NCBI GenBank assembly: GCA_910589415.1
Contig: OU342634.1
Span: forward strand, 22,627,144-22,691,143
Source: Malachius bipustulatus
Taxonomy: Eukaryota > Arthropoda > Insecta > Coleoptera > Melyridae
Direction: 5' to 3'
DNA: 64,000 nucleotides
This document shows positions 56,911-64,000 of the stretch, piece by piece. A program made the position numbers and the translations under genes. Position 1 is the first letter of the stretch; each line of letters starts with the position of its first letter. Under the pieces are notes generated by a model. That model saw nothing but the letters and a program-made list of their open reading frames with translations, was not told the origin of the DNA and did no database searches.

Positions 56911-56912
56911 CG
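56858..56912. repeat. AT-rich microsatellite (AAATATAT/AT)n
   Basis: Repeats of AAATATATATAT pass into pure AT dinucleotides, inside the element inserted in ORF1. Confidence 0.9.
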
Positions 56913-57046
56913 TGGGCAGGTGAATTTTGGAAAACCACTTTTTCGTGATCTGGGGGTCATGATCGGTGGACATTTGATGAGTTTGGGTGATTTTCGAAAA
57001 GTGATGTCGTCCTCAATAGTGTATTTTTTTGTTAAAAAATACACTA

Positions 57047-58111
57047 AAACTGTTGCAACATAACTTGATAGCTTACGTTCCAAACTTTTTCACGCAGAAA
57101 AAAGGAGTAATTAGACAGGTTGACACATTCTTTGATGAAGGCTATTTGATGGAGAACATAGAATGCTCCCAAAAAGTTATACGGGTAAATAGAATGAAGA
57201 GGAGAGTAGGTGCAAAAGAAAATGGCGAACCAATCTATCAAAATAGACAATTGGTCGTAGTAGTATTTCAGGGAACAACATTACCAAACTATTTAAGAAT
57301 AAACAATGTGCAATTCGAGGTGGAGCCTTATATATACCCAGTGGTCCAATGTCTGTCATGCTTCAGATACGGGCACGTCAGTAGACAATGTAAAAGTTCT
57401 AATAAAAATGGAAAATGTAAGAAATGTGGTGAGGATCATCAAGCTGCAAATTGTACTAGCGTAACCGTTTACTGCATACACTGTAAGACTGACTCACACC
57501 CTACGGTTTCAAAAATTTGCCCTCTCTACTTAAAGCAAAAACGCATTAAAGAAATAATGTCACTGCGAAATGTATCTTTTAGGGAAGCAGAGAAGATCGA
57601 AGAAAACCCCACATACGCAATCGCGACAAAAAATAGATTTGATCTCCTACAAGAAAGCAATGCTTTCCCTCCACTACGCAACCCGACAAATACATCAACA
57701 GAAAACAAACAACCACAAGAAACATATCTGAGAAATCCACAGTCACAAAGACAACACTCTCAAAGACATTACTCTAAACCGCGACCACTTAGTTTCACAA
57801 CCGACAACCCCGCCAAACGTAAAGCCTCCTCACCTACAACTCTACATCCCCCTAAAAAAAGCGTCCCCGTCATTCCCAATCCACACCGAAATGAACTCAT
57901 AGAGTACAAGGAAAAAATCTTAGATAAAGTGACACACTTTATAGGGAAACTGCTAGGGCAGATCCTAACTAAAGTAGACCCTGATGATTTTGATATGGGA
58001 AACATCAACATAAAGCAGGTATTGTCTAATATTATAATGGGTGAGAATGAGAACGATCAAGGTGAGGATATGATCTTAGCTAGCGACTGCGACAATGATT
58101 CCACGTACTGA
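57047..58111 (+). CDS. I-group LINE ORF1, C-terminal part with CCHC knuckles
   Basis: Continues the ORF1 frame after the insertion. The frame is open from 57029, but the first six codons come from the inserted element and there is no ATG there. With the N-terminal part the protein is about 484 residues. An RRM-like remainder (LRINNVQFEVEPYIYP) precedes three zinc knuckles: CLSCFRYGHVSRQC, CKKCGEDHQAANC and CIHCKTDSHPTVSKIC. A basic, proline- and glutamine-rich tail follows (NPQSQRQHSQRHYSKPRPLS), then an acidic end. This is the nucleic-acid-binding Gag of I/Jockey LINEs. Its 3' end overlaps ORF2 by 17 nt in another frame. Confidence 0.82.
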   Translation, partial: KLLQHNLIAYVPNFFTQKKGVIRQVDTFFDEGYLMENIECSQKVIRVNRMKRRVGAKENGEPIYQNRQLVVVVFQGTTLPNYLRINNVQFEVEPYIYPVVQCLSCFRYGHVSRQCKSSNKNGKCKKCGEDHQAANCTSVTVYCIHCKTDSHPTVSKICPLYLKQKRIKEIMSLRNVSFREAEKIEENPTYAIATKNRFDLLQESNAFPPLRNPTNTSTENKQPQETYLRNPQSQRQHSQRHYSKPRPLSFTTDNPAKRKASSPTTLHPPKKSVPVIPNPHRNELIEYKEKILDKVTHFIGKLLGQILTKVDPDDFDMGNINIKQVLSNIIMGENENDQGEDMILASDCDNDSTY

Positions 58112-61100
58112 TAGATCTCAAAGCTTAAATATTATTCAGTGGAATGCGAGATCGATAAAACAGAACAAGCCTAGTCTATGTAACTATATTCATTTAAATC
58201 CTGTAGATATTGCTCTGGTCAGCGAAACATGGCTCCGAAAATCCGACAAATTCAATCTAAAAAGATATAAAATGGTGCGGTGTGATCGCACAGAAGGTAG
58301 GGGAGGTGGCACAGCCATATTAGTGGCTGATTATTTAGATTTTCAACCGATAAGGATCCAACATTCCCTGCCTAATAAGGTCGATATATGCGGCATCAAG
58401 CTCACCCGTGGTAATGTAATTTTAATAAGTATTTATAAGCCACCAAATGTAGCAGTGTCGCAGAGGGAGTGGTTCTCCCTGTTTTCAAAGTGGCAACAAG
58501 AAAACGTTGTTATTGGGGGCGACTTTAACTGCCACCATGTCGCATGGGGCTCAGAAAAGGTTACGGCAGCTGGCCAAAAGCTTTATGACGCATTGGACAG
58601 TATCAGTAATATGCTAGTGTTGAATGATGGCAGACAAACCTTAGTGACAAGGCCGGTAGAGTCGTCCTCCGCGATAGACTTAACCATTGTTAGTAACCGA
58701 ATAGCTTGTGAGATAGATTGGAACGTTCACCAGGAGACACTGGGATCTAATCATTATTTAATTTCGATCACGTTATATAGGAAATACGAAACACTCGAGA
58801 AACATCCCTACCTTAAGTGGAAAGAGACCAGTGCCGACTGGCATGAGTTCCAATCTGTCCTAGACAATAATTTGAGTGGAAATAATGTAGGCACTAGTGA
58901 AGGTAAATTTAATACATTATTAAACGCCCTAACATTAGCTTGTAATAAAAGTATGAAAGAGTATAAAATTTGTAAGAAAGGATCCATTCAACCACCTTGG
59001 TGGGATGAAGAATGTTCCAATATGTTTAAGAGAAGAAAGGAAGCGTTAATGTCATACAGAAGGCAATCCAACATTGAAAACTACATAAAGTATAAAGAAG
59101 TGGAAGCAAAAGTTAAGAAGTTGTTTAAATACAAAAGCAGGCAGGCTTGGAAAAGTTTTGTTAGCAAACTTAACAAACAAACACCGCTAACCGACATCTG
59201 GAAGTTTGTCAGGAAAATGAATGGCATGAACACCAATGAAATAAAACAACATATATCACTGAAACTCCTCGAAGATATCTTCGATACAATCGTGCCAGCA
59301 TATGCCTACAAACCTTTCCCGGAAATTACGGAAACCTCCCAATCCCAAGCAAACAACCCCCTCAGTAAGCCGTTCACACCCTCCGAACTGCAGCGTAGCC
59401 TCCATTTGTCATCATCAAATACATCACCCGGCCGGGACCGGATTACGTATAGCATACTTAATGCCACAACCACTAAGTTCAAGGAAGCATTGCTAGAAAC
59501 CTTTAATGACATTAGGGTAACGGGTAGATACCCAGAAGAAATGAAACAAATAGTAATCACTCTAATTCACAAACATGGTAAACCTTACGATCAACCAGGT
59601 GGGTATAGGTCGATCTCATTGATGTCGTGTCTGACGAAGTCATACGAAAGATTGGTCAAAATGAGACTCGAACACTTTTGCGAGAACCAGAATTGCTTAC
59701 ATAGAAATCAATTCGGTTTCAGGAGAGGCCGGGGCACTACTGATGCAGTAGCACACTTGGTTACTGATTTACAATGTGGGCTTACCCAAAATAAGTATAT
59801 CATGTGCCTGTTTATAGACTTAAAGGGGGCCTATGATTCAGTAAATCTTGCAACATTGATGAAAGACCTACAAACGGTGGGATTGAGCAGAACACACTCT
59901 GTCAATCTGGCGACTTTGTATGTTAACCGAGCCATCTATATAAAAGACAATCTCAATAGACTCCACGGCCCCAGGTTCACATCCAAAGGACTACCCCAGG
60001 GTTCGATTTTGAGTCCATTGCTCTTCAACATTTACACCAGAAACTTACATGATATGTTAGACAAGCAGCTGAGTTGTATCCAATATGCAGACGACATCTG
60101 TATTTATACGACCCAAGATAGTTTTGAGAAGTGCCTCAAAATGTATAAACGAGCAACATATATCCTTAAGATGTGGATTGAGGAACGGGAATTCGACCTT
60201 AATGAAGAAAAATCGAGAGTGGTGTTTTTCACCAGGCACAGAATCAGACCCCCAGAATTAATGATAAGCAGAAGTTACAATATCAGGACAGCCCCAGGAT
60301 ATAAGTACCTTGGAATATTCTTGGATTCGAAGCTGCTTTGGACAAAGCAAATAGAGGATGTGATAAGTAGGTGCGAGAGAGGAGTAAATATCCTGAAATT
60401 AAGCGTCCATGCGAAATGGGGTGCAGACAGAGACACGGCGCTCATGTTTTATAGGGCATACATTCGAGCAATCATAGACTACGGTATAATATTCTACCTT
60501 AGCTCCTCAAAAACTAACATGAGAAAGCTCCAAACCGTTCAAAACAAAGCGCTGAAGACCTGTATCGGAGCTATGAAATCTACCCCCAATGAAATCGTTT
60601 ACGCAGAGTCGAAGGAACCACCACTGAAAATAAGAGCAAGATATCTGGCAGGCAAATACATTTTAAAAGTCAACGCAACATTTCCGGAACTAATGAAAAA
60701 AGTTCAATATGTATTTACGGAAACCCTGGACAACAAATATTGGAACTGCAAGGTAAACCCACCATTAACAGAAGCGTATGAAGACATAATGCCATTCGCA
60801 GATCGCATAGACAAATCGGATAAAATGCCGTATTATGACATCCCTTACGAAAAACTATACTGCACGATCAAGTGCATAAGACCACCAATAGAACAGAATA
60901 CGCATCAAATGGTCGTGATTAACACCTACAAAGAAATTCTTCATAAATACGACGGACTGATACAAATATATACCGACGGCTCAAAAAACGACGCAGGAAC
61001 AGGTTGTGCCTACTTCATTCCAGATACTCAAACCTCGAAGAAGATAAAGCTACCCAGAGAATCCTCCATATATACTGCAGAACTAACAGCAATAGAAATG

Positions 61101-61823
61101 GCCTTAGAATGGTTTGTCAACAGCGATAATCATGGAGCACTTATTTTGTCAGACTCATTGGCAGCGTTATACAGTATTCAATCAGCATACAAAGGAAGGG
61201 GCAAAAATAAAACTGTATACAGAATTCTATCAAAACTACCTGAAAACCGTAGAGTAGTCTTTGTATGGGTGAAAGGGCACTCGGGTATTCACGGTAATGA
61301 AATCGTCGATAGATTGGCCAAGGAAAGTATCGAAAATCCAGATGAAATATCTCGCAAACTTGAATATAGTGACCTATTCGCAGACATTAAGTGTAAAAGT
61401 CAAGACGCTTGGAGATTGGAATGGCGCTTATACTGCGCTAATACTAACAACCCGTATACAGTTATTCACCCAAACCTTCCAACCAACGAAGATCTACGAA
61501 TATACCAGCATCACAGTAGAGAATTCAGTACTACTATGCTAAGAATGAGGACAAACCACGGCCGTTTCCCAGGTCATCTTTTTAAAATAGGGGTGGTCCC
61601 GGACCCTAATTGCGGATGTAACCAGGGGGTGAGGGCAGACCTAGACCACATCATCTTCACATGCCCAAATAACGACCAAGCACGAGAAAAGCTAATAAAC
61701 AGTATCAGCAAAGAGATTTCAAGACAGATGCCACTCACCTTGGTGAACTTATTCTTGACGAAGAAACGATGCATACTGGCAGCCTTATATAACTTCTGCA
61801 GGGAAATAAACTTAAATTTATAA
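58095..61823 (+). CDS. I-group LINE ORF2: endonuclease, reverse transcriptase, RNase H (1,242 residues)
   Basis: An intact Pol-like protein. The N-terminal apurinic endonuclease has IIQWNARSI, ALVSETWL, GGDFNCHHVAWGS, SAIDLTIVS and LGSNHYLISI, i.e. the Asn, Glu, Asp and His of the active site. RT: FIDLKGAYDSVN (D575), SKGLPQGSILSPLLFNIY and QYADDICIY (D666, D667). RNase H: IYTDGSKNDAGTG (D961), YTAELTAIE (E996), LILSDSLAAL (D1020) and VKGHSGIHGNEIVDRLAKES. The C-terminus has RTNHGRFPGHL with CGCNQ...HIIFTC, a zinc-like end. All catalytic residues seen are present and no stop interrupts the frame. It nicks target DNA and copies LINE RNA there. The start at 58095 overlaps the end of ORF1, suggesting translation by reinitiation. 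Confidence 0.92.
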   Translation: MIPRTDRSQSLNIIQWNARSIKQNKPSLCNYIHLNPVDIALVSETWLRKSDKFNLKRYKMVRCDRTEGRGGGTAILVADYLDFQPIRIQHSLPNKVDICGIKLTRGNVILISIYKPPNVAVSQREWFSLFSKWQQENVVIGGDFNCHHVAWGSEKVTAAGQKLYDALDSISNMLVLNDGRQTLVTRPVESSSAIDLTIVSNRIACEIDWNVHQETLGSNHYLISITLYRKYETLEKHPYLKWKETSADWHEFQSVLDNNLSGNNVGTSEGKFNTLLNALTLACNKSMKEYKICKKGSIQPPWWDEECSNMFKRRKEALMSYRRQSNIENYIKYKEVEAKVKKLFKYKSRQAWKSFVSKLNKQTPLTDIWKFVRKMNGMNTNEIKQHISLKLLEDIFDTIVPAYAYKPFPEITETSQSQANNPLSKPFTPSELQRSLHLSSSNTSPGRDRITYSILNATTTKFKEALLETFNDIRVTGRYPEEMKQIVITLIHKHGKPYDQPGGYRSISLMSCLTKSYERLVKMRLEHFCENQNCLHRNQFGFRRGRGTTDAVAHLVTDLQCGLTQNKYIMCLFIDLKGAYDSVNLATLMKDLQTVGLSRTHSVNLATLYVNRAIYIKDNLNRLHGPRFTSKGLPQGSILSPLLFNIYTRNLHDMLDKQLSCIQYADDICIYTTQDSFEKCLKMYKRATYILKMWIEEREFDLNEEKSRVVFFTRHRIRPPELMISRSYNIRTAPGYKYLGIFLDSKLLWTKQIEDVISRCERGVNILKLSVHAKWGADRDTALMFYRAYIRAIIDYGIIFYLSSSKTNMRKLQTVQNKALKTCIGAMKSTPNEIVYAESKEPPLKIRARYLAGKYILKVNATFPELMKKVQYVFTETLDNKYWNCKVNPPLTEAYEDIMPFADRIDKSDKMPYYDIPYEKLYCTIKCIRPPIEQNTHQMVVINTYKEILHKYDGLIQIYTDGSKNDAGTGCAYFIPDTQTSKKIKLPRESSIYTAELTAIEMALEWFVNSDNHGALILSDSLAALYSIQSAYKGRGKNKTVYRILSKLPENRRVVFVWVKGHSGIHGNEIVDRLAKESIENPDEISRKLEYSDLFADIKCKSQDAWRLEWRLYCANTNNPYTVIHPNLPTNEDLRIYQHHSREFSTTMLRMRTNHGRFPGHLFKIGVVPDPNCGCNQGVRADLDHIIFTCPNNDQAREKLINSISKEISRQMPLTLVNLFLTKKRCILAALYNFCREINLNL

Positions 61824-62303
61824 TGTGAAAGCGAATACTTATGTCTTTTGCATACAGGTATGGATATGTATTGTAAATGAAACCGAAAAAAAAAAAAAAA
61901 AAAAAAATAAAAAAAAAAAAAAAAAATAAAAAAAAAATAATATAAATAAAAAAAAATAGAGCATAAATTTTTAAAAAAAAAAATAAATAAAAAAAAAAAT
62001 GATAAAAAAATAGAGTATATAAAAAAAATAAAAAAAAAAATAAAAAAAAATAGAATATAAAAAAAAAATGATAAAAAATAGAGTATATATAAAAAAATAA
62101 AAAAAAATAAAAAATAGTAAGTAATCTAAAAAATGTAAGAAAAGGAAAGTGGAATAATTGTTCAATTTAGGATAGGGATGTAATCTTTTTGTATACTTTG
62201 TACTTTGTATTGAATGATGCTTTAACTGCAACCTCTGTGACATTGTTACATCCAAATACAAAAGTCTGTGACTAATGGGGTTTCATTAACCCTGAGGTCA
62301 TAT
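61824..62303 (+). other. LINE 3' UTR with long A-rich tract
   Basis: From about 61886 to 62113 the sequence is nearly all A with spaced T (AAAAATAAAA, TAGAGTATATAAA units). About 190 bp of ordinary sequence follows before the (CAC)n tail, so the A-rich tract is internal and not the poly-A tail. Confidence 0.7.
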
Positions 62304-62325
62304 CACCACCACCACCACCACCACC
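62304..62325 (+). repeat. (CAC)n LINE tail
   Basis: Seven CAC units directly before the right target duplication. I-type LINEs end in short tandem repeats (TAA in the Drosophila I factor); CAC would be the tail unit of this family. Confidence 0.75.
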
Positions 62326-62337
62326 ATGTTTAATAAT

Positions 62338-64000
62338 GCAACTTTATCAGATAATATTACATAATTACACGATTCAAACTTTTAAAGTTGCATTTTTTTA
62401 CTAAATATGTATATTCGGTTTCAAAGTTAATATAAAACTCTTTATTATTGTATTTAAAATATTTTTAAATTAAGGAAAAACCGTTTAGTTTCTACCTAAT
62501 TACTGTACCTATGCAACTTTAGATGAAAATTTGGAAAAATCCCGACCTCCACTTTTTATGAGCGAAATAAACTTGAAGGAGTCGTGGATCGTTCGGCATT
62601 AGGAAGGACAGCGAGAAAAACCGTCAAGACTAAGCTTGCTAATATTTAATATTTTTATGGTACGTTTTATTAACGCCGAGACAAGTTAAATAAGCAGTAA
62701 AAATCCTAATCCCTGCTAATTATTTTTGCTGCATCTCATTAAGCGATTTCTGTTGATAACTTCAATACTTCTTCCTCTTTTCGTCCCTAACGTACTTTTT
62801 GTGAGTTTCCTCTGTATACTTTCTTTCAACTATGAGCAAGTGATCCGGCTGTTCAAACTTTGGAGGTTTAATTTTTCTTATATTATAAAATCCTCTTTAC
62901 GAATGTTTATTTTATAATTAAAATGGCCAAGTGCTAACAAATTTAACTAAGAACAAAGACACAATAATAGTTGTTTGAAAAATTATTCCTTAAAACTGGC
63001 ATTTACTAATTAATTTTAAATGTATTATCATAGACTTTCCCAAGTTGGTAGTTTTTCTTTTCAAGAAATTGAATAAATCACAATTAGAAGTTTTTACAAC
63101 ACCCAGCTTCCTTATCGTAGAATTGTAGTAGAATAGTAGTAGAAAAGTAGAATTTTGGGAGAAAAGTCGCTCGGAAATCTAAAGCGGGAGTTTGGAAAAT
63201 ATAGTCAACGATAGTCAGAGAAGCGAACTGATTCATGATTTATGTTTTCAATCCTATGATATTATATTGTTTTCGGCATGCTAGATATGTCTCGATTTAA
63301 AAAATCGTATGACATTGTATTCAGAAAGAAGTCAACAATCCTGCCGAGCAAAAAAATATGGGGGTGTCATTTGAAAAAAAAGTACGGGATGATTACTTAG
63401 GGGTGGAAAGGCGTAAAGGGGAATTGAGGGTACAGCTGCAAAGCCTTAGGGATATGGTTGAAATTTCCCGAATTTCATTTGTTTATTTTTTTAAATAACG
63501 CGGATATCCTTGATAAAGAAATCTTGGGACATCCTGTATACAGAAGTCATGAAGCAGGCTGAAATTCGCTTGAACTAAAGAAATTCTGTTGTAAATAAAA
63601 CTGTAACTTGACATTTATACAGTCTTGCGTATTATACAAACGTCCTGAAGCTAGCTGAACACAAAAAATGGTGCTATTTTTCAAAAAAAAAACTTACTAT
63701 TATTATACTTTCTTGTACCTACATGTGTGGATCCCTTATTCTATTCTTATACAAATTAAAAAAAAAGATTAGAGATTCTGTCTTAGGTTAAGTAGTCTTG
63801 GCAACTTAAAACGATTTAGATCCTTCTTAGTTCTTAGTTATGTAAATAGGACATAGTCGCTAAGCTTTGGTATTTTTGACTTCGAGAACTGGCCTATTCA
63901 GCCACAGACACATTTTTTTTGTATAAATTGTTTTAATAAATTTATAGACGAACACAAACAGCCATGGAGAGAGTGGGAATCGAGCCCGATCGTAGGCAGT
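62338..64000. other. Non-coding stretch
   Basis: AT-rich. GGGACATCCTGTATA near 63527-63541 looks like the right end of another TACAGG-type MITE, without a visible left partner. At the window edge (63975-64000) GGGAATCGAGCCCGATCG resembles an inverted B box of a tRNA-like sequence, cut by the window end. Confidence 0.35.

Larger units (their letters stand above)
55734..57044. mobile_element. TA-flanked DNA element inserted in LINE ORF1
   Basis: 1,311 bp flanked by TA on both sides (55732-55733, 57045-57046), with short inverted ends GTGTATTTTT/AAAAATACAC. Non-coding. It contains a tRNA-like stretch (minus, about 55854-55926), a GC-richer piece (about 56540-56720) ending in GGACACCCTGTAG, and an AT microsatellite (56858-56912), so it is itself mosaic. 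The termini suggest a Tc1/mariner-mobilised MITE. Confidence 0.75.
55127..62324 (+). mobile_element. Full-length I-group LINE, interrupted in ORF1
   Basis: Flanked by the 13-bp direct repeat CATGTTTAATAAT (55114-55126 and 62325-62337), a clear target duplication. The 5' end starts CAGTTTAG, as in I-type elements with an internal promoter. Two overlapping frames follow: ORF1 (Gag-like, three CCHC knuckles) and ORF2 (endonuclease, RT, RNase H, CCHC-like end). The 3' end is a (CAC)n tail. Removing the 1.3-kb insertion at 55734-57044 leaves about 5.9 kb. It landed about 30 bp beyond element C. Confidence 0.9.

Noticed and set aside
61971..62261. 96-residue F/Y/I-rich minus frame that looks like membrane segments
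   Set aside because: Antisense translation of the A-rich tract in the LINE 3' UTR.
63975..64000. Possible tRNA or SINE B box at the right edge
   Set aside because: Only one box is visible before the window ends; cannot be told from chance.

Overview
The window is eukaryotic, AT-rich, and almost certainly from an insect or a related arthropod. The evidence is a spliceosomal intron inside a transposon gene, a Ty3/Gypsy element primed by a tRNA-Lys of the insect type, an I-group LINE that starts with CAGT, a long-TIR DD41D mariner relic, and frequent TAGGTA/TACCTA runs. I found no host gene that I can support, and no rRNA gene, functional tRNA gene or CRISPR array. The order cannot be fixed from the sequence. 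The window reads as an intergenic or intronic transposon graveyard holding a few very young insertions.

Layout. About 1.66-2.44 kb: decayed foldback repeats. 2.97-12.81 kb: a large DNA transposon with 835-bp near-perfect terminal inverted repeats. It carries one two-exon gene predicted to encode a protein of about 1,497 residues: two C2HC zinc modules, a middle region, a FEN1/XPG-like nuclease core and a C-terminal CXC cysteine cluster. 14.07-16.34 kb: a DD41D mariner relic with roughly 530-bp inverted repeats. 16.35-17.24 kb: a composite foldback element. Further foldback or MITE elements with TACAGGG ends lie at 21.3, 26.8, 30.2, 37.6, 51.7 and 52.9 kb. Decayed transposase or RT fragments lie at 18.4, 24.1-24.9 and 47.4 kb (all minus strand).

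34.39-36.69 kb (minus): a 5'-truncated CR1/Jockey-group LINE with an open 712-residue RT frame. 39.03-43.89 kb: a complete Ty3/Gypsy insertion with two 928-bp LTRs that look identical and a 4-bp target duplication. Its single long frame joins Gag directly to the RNase H-integrase part of Pol, so protease and RT are missing. 55.13-62.32 kb: a full-length I-group LINE with a 13-bp target duplication. Its ORF1 is interrupted by a 1.3-kb TA-flanked DNA element.

How the parts relate. The 9.8-kb element looks potentially autonomous: its frame is intact, splice sites are in phase, and its TIRs are dense in a TTTGCAC/GTGCAAA heptamer that its own CXC domain could bind. A second, decayed element at 53.2-54.6 kb shows the same design, a CXC-like cysteine cluster between arrays of an AGTTTTAACT motif. 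The Gypsy element must have been moved by proteins from a relative. Many foldback elements share ends with the mariner relic and could have used one transposase.
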